The notes: generated from the letters alone by a model not told the origin. A stretch of DNA of 64,000 nucleotides from an uncultured Lachnospiraceae bacterium (GCA_934317845.1 CAKRES010000004.1:62001-126000), one strand, 5' to 3'. Shown: positions 32,699 through 42,171, counted from the stretch's first letter. Numbers and translations are program-made.

Positions 32699-34802
32699 CG
32701 GGCAGGAAGTAGTCTTTGGACTGGATATAGGAACGAGAAGTATTGTCGGAACAGTGGGCTATAAGGATGCCAGAAACCGTTTTCAGGTGGTGGCACAGGA
32801 GGAACGTTTTCACGAAACCAGGGCAATGATGGATGGACAGATCCATGATATTTCCAAAGTGGCGGAAACCATTTGTCTGGTGAAGGAGACTTTAGAAGAA
32901 AAACTACATATCACACTCACGGAAGTGTGTATCGCAGCCGCAGGCCGCGTGTTAAAGACGGCGGTTGGTGCTTGTGAAGAAGAACTCGGCGAGGATACGG
33001 TGGTGGATGATGAGCTGGTGTATTCTCTGGATATGCTCGGTGTAGAGCGTGCCAATGAACAGATTATGATGGACAAGGACAGTGATGAAACTTTTTTCTG
33101 TGTTGGTTATACGGTTGTCCGTTACTTTTTAAATGGTTATGCCATTACAAATTTGATCGGACACAAAGCACACAAAGTTGGTGCAGAGGTATTGGCAACA
33201 TTTCTTCCGGAAGATGTGGTGGATGGACTTTACGCAGCCGTTCATGAAGCAGGACTGGAGGTTGTGAATCTGACATTGGAGCCGATTGCTGCCATGAATG
33301 TGGCGATTCCGGAGCAGTACCGTCTGTTAAATATCGCACTGGTGGATGTCGGAGCAGGAACATCCGATATCTGTATTACTAAGGATGGAAGTATTGTGGC
33401 ATATGGAATGATTCCTTATGCCGGAGATAAATTAACGGAGGTGCTGGTACAAAAGTACCTGATCGATTTTGATACGGCAGAGAAGATCAAGATGATGCCT
33501 CCTACACGAAAAACAATGCAGTATAAGGATATTATGGGGGATAAGCAAAAGATCACCAGACAAGAACTCGTAGAAGATCTGGAACCATCGATCCGCCAGA
33601 TGTGTGGGCAGATTTCAGATAAGATCCGTGAATTAAACGGTGGAAATGCGGTCAGTGCAGTATTTGTTGTTGGCGGCGGAGGAAAGATCGAAGGCTTTAC
33701 TCAATGTCTTTCTGAAGCATTGGGGCTTTCTTCCAACCGAGTAGCACTTCGTGGAGCTGAAGTAATGGGATCGATCGATATGCTTGATGAAACTCTGAAA
33801 AAGGATTCCCTTTATGTAACTCCGATCGGTATCTGCATCAACTATTATGAAAAGAAAAATAATTTTATTTATGTTCATGTTAACAAGGAACGCATAAAGT
33901 TGTATAATAATAATAAATTAACCATTATGGATGCGGCGGCAGCGGCGTCTTATCCCAATGAGTGCCTGTTTCCAAGAAGAGGAGCAGATATTACCTTTAC
34001 TTTAAATGGAAAACAACGGATGGTAAGGGGAAACAAGGGGGAAGCCGCACAGATTCATTTGAATCATAAGCTTGTCAGCATGACTTCACCGATCAGTGCC
34101 AATGATAAGATTGTGATCACAGAATCTACGGTAGGCGAGCCGGCTTATAAAGAGGTCGGACAATTGCCGGAATATGCTGATAAGATTCATTTCCGGGTGA
34201 ACGGTCAGACCATCACCTGCCCAAAGTTTGTAATGGTAAATGGTGAGATACAGACAGAGTATTATAGTATCAAGGATCAGGATCAGGTCAATATTCTGGA
34301 TTATTATACGGTAGAGCAGCTTTTGCTTTATTTGGATCTTCCGTCAAATGTATCCTTTTACATCAATCATGAGACAGCAGGCTTAAAGGATCGAATTTAT
34401 GATAATTATATGATCAACTGGGCATATGATGAAGAGACACTTGCTTCCTATGAAAAACAGGAGGAGCAGGCACAACCTTTGGATGACGCCGAGGAAAAAG
34501 AGGAGACACCGGAAAATGCAGAAGGGAAAAAAGAGTATACAAAAGATCCGGAAGAAAACAAAACGGAAATAGAAGAAGTGAAACAAAAAGAACCCCACAG
34601 CATACATATTACTGTCAATGACCAGCCGGTAGTGCTTTCCGATAAGGAACAGTATATTTTTGTGGATATTCTTGATGTATATCCGTTTGACTTGACTGTT
34701 ATGGGTGGATCAGAGCTTATCACAACGCTAAATGAGATGCCTGTTGAGTTTACGCATCCATTGCACGAAGGAGATGTAGTGCGCATTTATTGGAAGGAAT
34801 GA
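32682..34802 (+). CDS. FtsA-related actin-like ATPase with a long C-terminal extension
   Basis: The 706-residue protein has an FtsA/PilM-type ASKHA domain in its first 380 residues: phosphate 1 FGLDIGTRSIVG, an SHS2/1C-like subdomain with VCIAAAGRVLK, phosphate 2 VDVGAGTSDICI, and adenosine motif VVGGGGKIEG. FtsA is normally about 400-450 residues; here about 320 more follow, with repeated beta-rich blocks (ITFTLNGKQRM, KIHFRVNGQTI, HSIHITVNDQPVVLS) and an acidic Glu/Lys linker (about 590-640). There is no C-terminal amphipathic membrane helix of FtsA type. ATG 32682 is nine bases past GGAGG; a GTG at 32673 is too close. It overlaps coaE, and the GGDEF gene starts six bases after its stop. 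A role in wall or division control is inference. Confidence 0.75.
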   Translation: MPAIYNGQEVVFGLDIGTRSIVGTVGYKDARNRFQVVAQEERFHETRAMMDGQIHDISKVAETICLVKETLEEKLHITLTEVCIAAAGRVLKTAVGACEEELGEDTVVDDELVYSLDMLGVERANEQIMMDKDSDETFFCVGYTVVRYFLNGYAITNLIGHKAHKVGAEVLATFLPEDVVDGLYAAVHEAGLEVVNLTLEPIAAMNVAIPEQYRLLNIALVDVGAGTSDICITKDGSIVAYGMIPYAGDKLTEVLVQKYLIDFDTAEKIKMMPPTRKTMQYKDIMGDKQKITRQELVEDLEPSIRQMCGQISDKIRELNGGNAVSAVFVVGGGGKIEGFTQCLSEALGLSSNRVALRGAEVMGSIDMLDETLKKDSLYVTPIGICINYYEKKNNFIYVHVNKERIKLYNNNKLTIMDAAAAASYPNECLFPRRGADITFTLNGKQRMVRGNKGEAAQIHLNHKLVSMTSPISANDKIVITESTVGEPAYKEVGQLPEYADKIHFRVNGQTITCPKFVMVNGEIQTEYYSIKDQDQVNILDYYTVEQLLLYLDLPSNVSFYINHETAGLKDRIYDNYMINWAYDEETLASYEKQEEQAQPLDDAEEKEETPENAEGKKEYTKDPEENKTEIEEVKQKEPHSIHITVNDQPVVLSDKEQYIFVDILDVYPFDLTVMGGSELITTLNEMPVEFTHPLHEGDVVRIYWKE

Positions 34803-34807
34803 GGAGC

Positions 34808-36658
34808 ATGAAAGGGAATAAATATATAGCAAATAAAACACCGTTTATGGAGCATAAAGAGGAGAAAGAATATAGTGATCTGGTAGGTGGATTGGAAAAA
34901 GCACGTAAAAATTCCAGAACAGAAGAACAGTCATTGGAAAATATGTCGTTGCAGAATATGATCGAAGAGTATCGTTTTAAACCACACAAAGACCGGTTAA
35001 CAATGCATTTTGCTTTTTTGATCCTGCTGCTCTGCGTGGTTGCATGTGAGAACTCACGTGGTCATGCGATCGGTATGAAGGAAGTGATCTGTATTTCTGT
35101 GATGCTTTTGGGACAGTGCATTGATCTCTGGCTGAGCCGGTCACGCTACAAGAAAAAACAGAGTATTATGCGTATTTCCAAGTTGACATTGATGGCAAGT
35201 GTTCTGATCTTTAGTGCCGGCTTTGATTTTACACTGCTTTCTGTTGTGGCAGGATTAACTGTATTTATTTCCTATACATTCGAATATCTGCAGTGCATTG
35301 ATCTGTCTGATTCAGATGAAAAGGACTGGACTGTGGTGCTGATCTGTATACTGTTTGGTATTATATTCGTTTCGTTTTCCTTGGTTGGAAAGTATTTGAA
35401 CTATGTTCAGTTGCTGCTTCTGGTTGGCATTTTCTGTGCCGGAGCATATAGTATTATTAAGGAACTTTGTACGTTTTTGAATGTTTACATGACTTATATA
35501 ACAAGGCTTAATAATCAGAGTACAGAATTAAAGGAGAGTAGTGAGAAGATTCATGAGCAGAGTGTAAAGATCAAGGAGGCAATTGATCTCTTGGGTAAGC
35601 AGAAGATCCAGCTTACGAAAATGAATGAAACAATAGAGCTGCGTAATCATGAAATGAATGTGCATAATGAGGTTTTAAGTGTGATCACGGCCGAGAAGGA
35701 TATGGCGGTTATAAGTAATAAGGTAGACGGTCTTTTGGTAGATCAGGAGTATGTGGATGTGGCAGCAATCTATATTGATGCGCTGATGTATGGCAACTCT
35801 TTTCCGATGGTTGATATCAAAGGAGTTTCGGAGCCGGTGAGTACTGACATGAATCAGAATGCAATGGATGTTTTAAAAGAAGTACATCTTTTTGATGATG
35901 AATATGATATTGTTACCGGAGCATTTTCCAAACTGTATAAGCCTCTTGCAGAGGATGGGATCCGTGCCATGATGCGGATGCAGATCATCACCGATGGTGG
36001 AATGTGTGGTGTGCTGCTTTTGGGCTCTAAGGAACGTAATTACTTTGATGATGAGGAATTGATCCCGTTTTATACCACGATCGCTACACAGCTTGGTATT
36101 GCGGTGAAAAATGCAAACCTTTACTCTACCATGGAGAATCTGGCAACGAGAGACGGCCTGACCGGTATCTTTAACCGCAGACATTTCACGAAGCTCTTCA
36201 ATGATTATGTGACTACTGCCATAGAATCAAAGCTGCCGATCGCCGTGGCACTATTCGATATTGATAAATTTAAAAATGTCAATGATACGTACGGACACAG
36301 TTTTGGTGACCGGGTGATCGTGTCAGTGGCGCAGACCGCAAACCGGGTGGTAACGGATCACGGCGGGATTCTTGGTCGTTATGGTGGAGAAGAATTTGTG
36401 ATGGCATTTTTAAATAGTGACGTAGACAGTATTCTTCCAATCGTGAAGGACATTCATGAGCAGATCAAACAGGAAGAACTTTTGCATAATGGAACGGTTG
36501 TGAAGATCAATGTCAGCATTGGTGTGACGGATTATCCAAATACCTGTTCCAATCCGGCGGATCTTTTAAATCATGCAGACTGGGCTATGTATTATTCCAA
36601 ACAGCATGGAAGAGGACGCATTACCGTGGACAGTAATGAGGTTCGTCTGGAAATGTAG
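34808..36658 (+). CDS. Membrane GAF-GGDEF diguanylate cyclase
   Basis: The 616-residue protein has a charged cytoplasmic N-terminus (1-60), six hydrophobic segments (about 62-215), a coiled coil (about 225-285), a GAF-like domain (about 290-440) and a C-terminal GGDEF domain (about 445-605). The active-site motif is intact (RYGGEEF, Gly526 to Phe530, and DIDKFKNVNDTYGH), so it should make c-di-GMP. The RxxD inhibitory site is missing: the bases before RYGGEEF encode DHGGILG. TTG 34790 and ATG 34799 also open the frame; GGAAGGA at 34792-34798 is nine bases before ATG 34808. It is coupled to the FtsA-like gene upstream. Confidence 0.88.
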   Translation: MKGNKYIANKTPFMEHKEEKEYSDLVGGLEKARKNSRTEEQSLENMSLQNMIEEYRFKPHKDRLTMHFAFLILLLCVVACENSRGHAIGMKEVICISVMLLGQCIDLWLSRSRYKKKQSIMRISKLTLMASVLIFSAGFDFTLLSVVAGLTVFISYTFEYLQCIDLSDSDEKDWTVVLICILFGIIFVSFSLVGKYLNYVQLLLLVGIFCAGAYSIIKELCTFLNVYMTYITRLNNQSTELKESSEKIHEQSVKIKEAIDLLGKQKIQLTKMNETIELRNHEMNVHNEVLSVITAEKDMAVISNKVDGLLVDQEYVDVAAIYIDALMYGNSFPMVDIKGVSEPVSTDMNQNAMDVLKEVHLFDDEYDIVTGAFSKLYKPLAEDGIRAMMRMQIITDGGMCGVLLLGSKERNYFDDEELIPFYTTIATQLGIAVKNANLYSTMENLATRDGLTGIFNRRHFTKLFNDYVTTAIESKLPIAVALFDIDKFKNVNDTYGHSFGDRVIVSVAQTANRVVTDHGGILGRYGGEEFVMAFLNSDVDSILPIVKDIHEQIKQEELLHNGTVVKINVSIGVTDYPNTCSNPADLLNHADWAMYYSKQHGRGRITVDSNEVRLEM

Positions 36659-36683
36659 CATAAGACAAAAAGCAGGAGAACAT

Positions 36684-37481
36684 ATGAGACTTTATAGTAT
36701 TGCCAGTGGAAGCAGTGGCAATTGTATTTACATTGAAAATGATACAACGCATCTTTTGGTGGATGCGGGAATTAGCGGAAAACGTGTGATTGAGGGATTA
36801 GAGGCGATTGGCCGTACCCTTTTGGATCTTGATGCAGTGTTGATCACACATGAACATGATGACCATATTAAGGGGCTTGGCGTATTGCTTCGCAAAGCCC
36901 CCATTCCGGTTTATACAACCGGAGCAACGATTACGGCATTGCTTTCCTATTCCAAACTCGGAAAGGTGGATGGTGCGTTATTTCATGAGATTGCGGTCGA
37001 TCAGCCATTTGCAATTAAAGACATTATGGTGGATGCATCTGCGATCTGGCATGACGCAGCAGATCCGGTCTGCTATAGCTTTCGGGATGAGAGTGGCAAG
37101 ATCAGTGTTGCAACGGATATGGGCGATTTTGACGATTATCTGTTAAATAAACTGACCGGTTCTGATCTTATGCTGATCGAATCCAATCATGACGTCAGAA
37201 TGTTAGAAGCAAACCAGCGTTATTCTTATCCGTTAAAGAAACGGATCTTAGGACCGCGTGGACATCTGTCCAATGAGCGCAGTGCGGAGCTGATGGTTGC
37301 ACTGATGCAGCGGTATAGCAGCCGGTTTATTGTGCTGGGGCATTTGTCAAGGGACAACAATATTCCGGAATGTGCCAAGATCAATATGGAAAATTATTTA
37401 AGAGAAGCGGGATTTGACCGTTCCGGAGTGGAAGTGCTCGTGGCAAAACGGGACACTCCGAGTGTAGATTTCTCAATCTGA
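36684..37481 (+). CDS. YycJ/WalJ-type MBL-fold metallo-hydrolase
   Basis: The 265-residue protein starts with MRLYSIASGSSGNCIYIE and has the metal site THEHDDH (His56, His58, Asp60, His61), further ligands in IWHDA and VATDMGDF, and GHLSRDNN near the end. This is the WalJ (YycJ) family of nucleases or hydrolases linked to wall and DNA repair control in Firmicutes. AGGAG lies five bases before ATG 36684. No walRK genes are adjacent. It follows the cyclase by 25 bases without a terminator. Confidence 0.88.
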   Translation: MRLYSIASGSSGNCIYIENDTTHLLVDAGISGKRVIEGLEAIGRTLLDLDAVLITHEHDDHIKGLGVLLRKAPIPVYTTGATITALLSYSKLGKVDGALFHEIAVDQPFAIKDIMVDASAIWHDAADPVCYSFRDESGKISVATDMGDFDDYLLNKLTGSDLMLIESNHDVRMLEANQRYSYPLKKRILGPRGHLSNERSAELMVALMQRYSSRFIVLGHLSRDNNIPECAKINMENYLREAGFDRSGVEVLVAKRDTPSVDFSI

Positions 37482-37493
37482 CACTTTACGCGT

Positions 37494-37522
37494 CGGACAG
37501 AATAGAGTATGATGGATACAAT
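37494..37522 (+). promoter_or_regulatory. Promoter before the ACT-UPF0210 pair
   Basis: CGGACA (37494-37499), 17 bases, TACAAT (37517-37522), 30 bases before the start codon. The -35 matches four of six consensus bases. Confidence 0.4.
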
Positions 37523-37551
37523 AATCTTTTTAAAATCAGGAGGATGTAAGG

Positions 37552-37824
37552 ATGCAGAAGACGATTATTACAGTAGTAGGCAAGGACACCGTAGGTATTA
37601 TGGCGAAAGTTTGTACTTATCTTGCAGACCATGAGGTCAATATCTTAGATATTTCACAGACGATCGTTCAGGATTACTTCAACATGATGATGGTAGCGGA
37701 TATGGTGAATTCTTCCAAGGACTTTGATGAATTTGCCAGCGATCTGGAACAGATCGGCAAGGAGATCGGTGTGGATATCCGTGCGCAGAAGGCAGCAATA
37801 TTCGATCGTATGCACAGACTCTAG
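37552..37824 (+). CDS. ACT-domain regulatory protein (UPF0237 type)
   Basis: The 90 residues are a single ACT domain with the opening TIITVVGKDTVGIMAKVCTYL and the conserved VNILDISQTIVQDYFNMMMV strand. The UPF0237 family is believed to bind a small ligand, probably an amino acid. AGGAGG precedes the ATG. The UPF0210 gene begins 12 bases after its stop; this pairing is conserved in many Firmicutes and in archaea, so the two probably work together. Confidence 0.88.
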   Translation: MQKTIITVVGKDTVGIMAKVCTYLADHEVNILDISQTIVQDYFNMMMVADMVNSSKDFDEFASDLEQIGKEIGVDIRAQKAAIFDRMHRL

Positions 37825-37835
37825 GAGGAAGACTC

Positions 37836-39200
37836 ATGTTAGACTTAAAAGAAGTAATTGAAACCAATAGAATGATAATGGAGAACAATCTGGATGTCAG
37901 AACGATTACGATGGGAATCAGTCTGCTGGATTGTGCCGCTTCTACACTTTCAGAAGTGTGTGATAACATTTATGAAAAAATCACTACAAAGGCGAAAGAT
38001 TTAGTAAAAGTGGGAAAAGATATAGAAAGAGAATTGGGAATCCCAATCGTAAATAAGCGTATTTCGATCACTCCGATCGCATTGGTGGGTGGAAGCGTAT
38101 GTCACTGTCCGGAGGATTTTGTGACGATCGCAAAGACGCTTGACAAAGCAGCAAAAGAAGTGGGAGTAAACTTTATCGGAGGCTATTCTGCCCTGGTATC
38201 AAAATCTATGACACAGGCAGATGAATACCTGATCCGTTCTATTCCGGAAGCACTGGCAAGTACAGAGCGTATCTGCAGCTCCGTCGTTGTCGGTTCTACC
38301 AAAACAGGACTGAATATGGACGCCATTCGTCTGGTAGGCCAGATGGTAAAACAGGCAGCCGTGCTGACTAAGGATAATGACAGTCTGGGCTGTGCCAAAT
38401 TTGTTGTGCTTTGTAATGCACCGGATGATAACCCATTTATGGCAGGTGCCTTTCATGGTGTGACAGAGGCAGACGCGATCATCAATGTAGGTGTCAGTGG
38501 TCCGGGTGTTGTAAAATCAGCATTAGAGCAGGTGCGTGGTGCAGACTTTGAAGTGCTTTGTGAAACGATCAAAAAGACGGCATTTAAGATCACCCGTGTG
38601 GGACAGCTTGTAGCACAGGAGGCAAGCAAGCGTCTTGGTATTCCATTTGGTATCATTGACCTTTCTCTGGCACCAACTCCGGCAGTAGGAGACAGTGTAG
38701 GAGAAGTATTAGAAGAGATCGGACTGGAATATACCGGAGCTCCGGGTACTACCGCAGCACTTGCCATGTTAAATGATCAGGTGAAAAAGGGTGGTATCAT
38801 GGCATCCTCTTATGTGGGTGGATTAAGTGGTGCATTTATCCCGGTATCCGAAGATCAGCGTATGATCGATGCCGCTGCCTGCGGAGCACTTTGTATTGAA
38901 AAATTAGAGGCAATGACCTGTGTCTGCTCGGTTGGTCTTGATATGATCGCTATTCCGGGTGATACGCCGGATTCTACGATTTCCGGTATCATTGCAGATG
39001 AAATGGCACTGGGTATGGTAAACCAGAAAACAACGGCTGTCCGTATCATTCCGGTGATCGGAAAGGGTGTGGGCGATCGTGCTGTATTTGGCGGTTTATT
39101 AGGTTATGCCCCGATCATGCGGGTAAGTCCATATTCCTGCGAGAAGTTTATTGCGAGAAAAGGACGGATCCCGGCACCAATTCACAGCTTTAAAAACTAA
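37836..39200 (+). CDS. UPF0210/PFL-like protein
   Basis: The 454-residue cytoplasmic protein matches the UPF0210 (DUF711) family, distantly related in fold to pyruvate formate-lyase: TITMGISLLDCAAS, IVNKRISITPIALVGG, FIGGYSALVSKSMT, DNPFMAGAFHGVTEADAIINVGVSGPG, FGIIDLSLAPTPAVGDSVGEVLE region, and a C-terminal YAPIMRVSPYSCEKFI. I see no glycyl-radical motif (RVxGY), so radical chemistry is not supported. Function is unknown; the ACT partner just upstream hints at ligand-controlled activity. Confidence 0.9.
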   Translation: MLDLKEVIETNRMIMENNLDVRTITMGISLLDCAASTLSEVCDNIYEKITTKAKDLVKVGKDIERELGIPIVNKRISITPIALVGGSVCHCPEDFVTIAKTLDKAAKEVGVNFIGGYSALVSKSMTQADEYLIRSIPEALASTERICSSVVVGSTKTGLNMDAIRLVGQMVKQAAVLTKDNDSLGCAKFVVLCNAPDDNPFMAGAFHGVTEADAIINVGVSGPGVVKSALEQVRGADFEVLCETIKKTAFKITRVGQLVAQEASKRLGIPFGIIDLSLAPTPAVGDSVGEVLEEIGLEYTGAPGTTAALAMLNDQVKKGGIMASSYVGGLSGAFIPVSEDQRMIDAAACGALCIEKLEAMTCVCSVGLDMIAIPGDTPDSTISGIIADEMALGMVNQKTTAVRIIPVIGKGVGDRAVFGGLLGYAPIMRVSPYSCEKFIARKGRIPAPIHSFKN

Positions 39201-39215
39201 GAAAAAGGAGACAAT

Positions 39216-40712
39216 ATGGGTCGCGTGTTAGAGGGGTGTAAACCTCAGAATGTATTTTACTATTTTGAAGAGATTTGTAAGATTCCTCATGGCAGTTACC
39301 ATGTTGAGGCGATCAGTGACTATCTGGTCGCATTTGCAAAGGAGCATCAGCTTGAAGTATTACAGGATGATGCCTATAATGTATTGATCAAAAAGCCTGC
39401 TTCCATCGGAATGGAGCAGGCTCCTGCTATTTTGCTGCAGGGGCATATGGATATGGTATGTGAAAAAGAATCCGGTGTGGACTTTGATTTTTTGACAGAG
39501 CCGCTCCGGCTGGAAGTGGACGGGGATGACGTGCGGGCCAAAGGCACAACGCTTGGTGGTGATGACGGGATTGCACTGGCATACGGTCTGGCAGTCCTGG
39601 CGGATGACACTTTGGTTCACCCTGCGTTAGAGGTGCTTTTTACCACACAGGAAGAAACAGGCATGGAAGGGGCATTTGCCTTTGATATGAGTAAGATCTC
39701 TGCGGACTATCTGATCAATCTGGATTCCGAAGAAGAAGGAACGGTCCTGACGTCCTGTGCCGGAGGCGTGACAGTGCATACCGTTTATCCGGCTGCTTAT
39801 GAAAAGGCAGAGGGCAGCTTTTATGAGATTACCGTACATGGATTGACCGGAGGACATTCCGGTGCAGATATTCATTATGGCCGTGCCAATGCCAATATTG
39901 TAATGGGGCAGCTTCTTTATGTATTTCACTCGGTGGGCGTACCGTATGGTCTGGCAGTGTTAGAAGGTGGCACGAAAAATAATGCGATTGCCAGAGAAGC
40001 GCGGGCAGTCATCTGCATGGATGAAAAATATCTTGCGTCTGTCCAGATCGTGTTAAAAGACTTCGTGACGCGCACTGCACAGGAATTTGCGGAGCGGGAG
40101 CCGAATCTTGCGATCGATTTTAAACCGGTGGAACCACCATGTGACCAGGTGCTTTGTTCCTATACAAGGGATGCGGTGGCAGATCTTTTGGCGCATATCA
40201 GTGATGGCGTATGCAAGATGAGTGAGGATGTCAAAGGTCTGGTGGAAACATCAGGAAACCTTGGTGTGCTTTGTCTCAAAGAGGATGGCGTGCATCTGGA
40301 ATTTCTGCTTCGGAGCAGTGTGGAAAAGGAGCTGGATAAGCTGCTTGATGTGATCACGTTTTGTATCAGAAGCCGATCAGAGAAACTGGCGCAGGAAGAG
40401 ACAAAGGCATTGCTTCCTGTGATCACAACTTCTGACCGTTATCCGGGCTGGCAGTATAAGAAGGATTCCAAGCTTCGCGCGTTACTGCTGTCGGCTTATG
40501 AGCACCAGTATCACGCTCCGATGAAGGTAGAGGCGATCCACGCCGGATTAGAGTGTGGTATATTTGCAAGCCAGAAGGATCTGGATATTGTTTCCATCGG
40601 TCCGGATATTCTGGATATCCACACACCGAAAGAGACATTAAAGATTGCTTCGACGAAGCGCACGTACGAGCTGCTGTTAGAGGTACTTGCGCGGGCAAAA
40701 GAATTAGGATAA
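39216..40712 (+). CDS. pepD: Aminoacyl-histidine dipeptidase (M20C peptidase)
   Basis: The 498-residue zinc peptidase cleaves Xaa-His dipeptides. Metal and catalytic motifs in order: LLQGHMDMVCEK, GTTLGGDDGIALAYG (bridging Asp), TTQEETGMEGA (general base Glu), YLINLDSEEEG, and the lid-domain HGLTGGHSGADIHYGRANAN. HAGLECGIF near the C-terminus supplies the last His ligand. The length matches PepD. AAGGAG precedes the ATG, 15 bases after the previous gene. Confidence 0.93.
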   Translation: MGRVLEGCKPQNVFYYFEEICKIPHGSYHVEAISDYLVAFAKEHQLEVLQDDAYNVLIKKPASIGMEQAPAILLQGHMDMVCEKESGVDFDFLTEPLRLEVDGDDVRAKGTTLGGDDGIALAYGLAVLADDTLVHPALEVLFTTQEETGMEGAFAFDMSKISADYLINLDSEEEGTVLTSCAGGVTVHTVYPAAYEKAEGSFYEITVHGLTGGHSGADIHYGRANANIVMGQLLYVFHSVGVPYGLAVLEGGTKNNAIAREARAVICMDEKYLASVQIVLKDFVTRTAQEFAEREPNLAIDFKPVEPPCDQVLCSYTRDAVADLLAHISDGVCKMSEDVKGLVETSGNLGVLCLKEDGVHLEFLLRSSVEKELDKLLDVITFCIRSRSEKLAQEETKALLPVITTSDRYPGWQYKKDSKLRALLLSAYEHQYHAPMKVEAIHAGLECGIFASQKDLDIVSIGPDILDIHTPKETLKIASTKRTYELLLEVLARAKELG

Positions 40713-40775
40713 GGTTCTGAAAAGAGGATTGTCTTCGTATACTTTAAAAAAGATGGAAAATGGAGAACGATCCCT

Positions 40776-41054
40776 ATGACAAGACAGGAGCAATTGCTTC
40801 GTTATCGAAACCGCTATGAAAATGGCAGACACATGGGAGGATATCCGGGAGACACACAGAAGGAACAGACGTCCATGCCGTATTTTGCCGGGTATCTGCT
40901 GCGTACTGTGATCGTAGCGTTTGTGCTGCTGGTCATGGTATTCTGGCATCAGACGTCAAAAACATCATGCAACGCATTTTTTCAGCAGTTTCAGCCGGTA
41001 GTATCGGAACATACAACATTATACGATGCCTATGTAGCGTACTTTGAGAAATAG
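40776..41054 (+). CDS. Hypothetical single-TM protein upstream of rsmD
   Basis: I do not recognise this 92-residue protein. It has a polar N-terminus rich in Arg, Tyr and Gly (TRQEQLLRYRNRYENGRHMGG), one TM segment (about 45-60: TVIVAFVLLVMVFW), and a short C-terminus. GGAG lies ten bases before the ATG. TATACT at 40738-40743 could be its -10, but no good -35 is seen. rsmD begins 23 bases after its stop, so the two are likely co-transcribed. Confidence 0.6.
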   Translation: MTRQEQLLRYRNRYENGRHMGGYPGDTQKEQTSMPYFAGYLLRTVIVAFVLLVMVFWHQTSKTSCNAFFQQFQPVVSEHTTLYDAYVAYFEK

Positions 41055-41077
41055 AACGAACGAGAGAGGAAAGAGCT

Positions 41078-41635
41078 ATGTTACGAGTCATTGCAGGGAG
41101 TGCAAGAAGATTACAACTGAAAACACTAGAGGGAATGGAAACCAGACCAACGCAGGACAGGATCAAGGAAACACTGTTTAATGTGCTGCAGCAGGATCTT
41201 TATGGAGCCAGATTTTTAGATCTGTTCAGCGGAAGCGGAGCGATCGCGATCGAGGCGCTGAGCCGTGGGGCATCGGAGGCCGTGCTGGTGGAAACAAACA
41301 AAAAGGCGGTTGCGATCATTGAGGACAACCTTTCCCATACCAAATTAGCGGATCATTCACGGGTGATGAATATGGATGCCTGTTCCGCGATCCGGATGCT
41401 GGAAGGAAAAAAGGAAACATTTGACATCATTCATATGGACCCGCCTTACCGAAAAGAAATGGAAGCACAGGTGCTTCGTACGCTGGCGTCTTCTTCTATT
41501 GTGGCGGACGATACGATCATTGTCGTGGAAGCGGCACTGGAAACGGATTTTTCTTATCTTTCCGCATTGCCATATGAGATTGTGAAAACAAAAGAATATA
41601 AGACCAATAAACATTTATTTTTAAGAAGGAAGTAA
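41078..41635 (+). CDS. rsmD: 16S rRNA (guanine966-N2)-methyltransferase
   Basis: The 185-residue SAM enzyme methylates G966 of 16S rRNA. Signatures are MLRVIAGSARRLQL, RPTQDRIKETLFNVL, motif I FLDLFSGSGAIAIEALSRGA, and motif IV HMDPPYRKE. The length is normal. coaD starts six bases after the stop, with its ribosome site inside the end of rsmD. This rsmD-coaD pair is the conserved ylbH-coaD start of the ylb region. Confidence 0.96.
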   Translation: MLRVIAGSARRLQLKTLEGMETRPTQDRIKETLFNVLQQDLYGARFLDLFSGSGAIAIEALSRGASEAVLVETNKKAVAIIEDNLSHTKLADHSRVMNMDACSAIRMLEGKKETFDIIHMDPPYRKEMEAQVLRTLASSSIVADDTIIVVEAALETDFSYLSALPYEIVKTKEYKTNKHLFLRRK

Positions 41636-41641
41636 AAACAA

Positions 41642-42121
41642 ATGAAAAAAGCGATTTATCCGGGCAGCTTTGACCCGATCACGGTAGGACATTTAGACAT
41701 TATCACACGTTCCTCTGAAATCTTTGATGAGGTGATCGTGGGTGTGTTAAATAACAATTCCAAATCTCCACTGTTTGAGGCAGAGGAGCGGGTGGCAATG
41801 ATCAAGCAAGTGACAAAGCATCTGCCAAATGTTACCGCAAAAAGTTTTTCCGGTCTGCTGGTAGATTTTGCCAGACAGGAGGAAGCAACGGTGATCGTGC
41901 GAGGACTGCGAGCGGTGACAGATTTTGAGTACGAGCTGCAAATGTCGCAGACCAACCGTCAGATCTGCCCGGATGTAGATACCCTGTTTTTGACCGCGAG
42001 TGTGGAGTATTCTTATGTAAGCTCCAGCACGGTGAAAGAGATTGCCTGCTTCGGGGGAGATATTCATGCCTTTGTTCCGCCTTACGTGGAAGCAGAAGTA
42101 AAGAAACGGTTTTCAAGATAG
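41642..42121 (+). CDS. coaD: Pantetheine-phosphate adenylyltransferase
   Basis: The 159-residue enzyme makes dephospho-CoA from phosphopantetheine and ATP. It has the nucleotidyltransferase motif PGSFDPITVGH (TxGH, 14-17), VRGLRAVTDFEYELQMSQTN and the C-terminal YSYVSSSTVKEIACFGGD. Together with coaE at 32084 it gives the last two CoA steps in this window. Confidence 0.97.
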   Translation: MKKAIYPGSFDPITVGHLDIITRSSEIFDEVIVGVLNNNSKSPLFEAEERVAMIKQVTKHLPNVTAKSFSGLLVDFARQEEATVIVRGLRAVTDFEYELQMSQTNRQICPDVDTLFLTASVEYSYVSSSTVKEIACFGGDIHAFVPPYVEAEVKKRFSR

Positions 42122-42129
42122 CATTTTTA

Positions 42130-42138
42130 TGGTATGAT
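42130..42138 (+). promoter_or_regulatory. Extended -10 promoter of the coiled-coil gene
   Basis: TGG TATGAT (hexamer 42133-42138), 34 bases before the start codon, without a clear -35. Confidence 0.45.
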
Positions 42139-42171
42139 GAAACTAATTGATGATAAAAGGCAGGGATTAGT

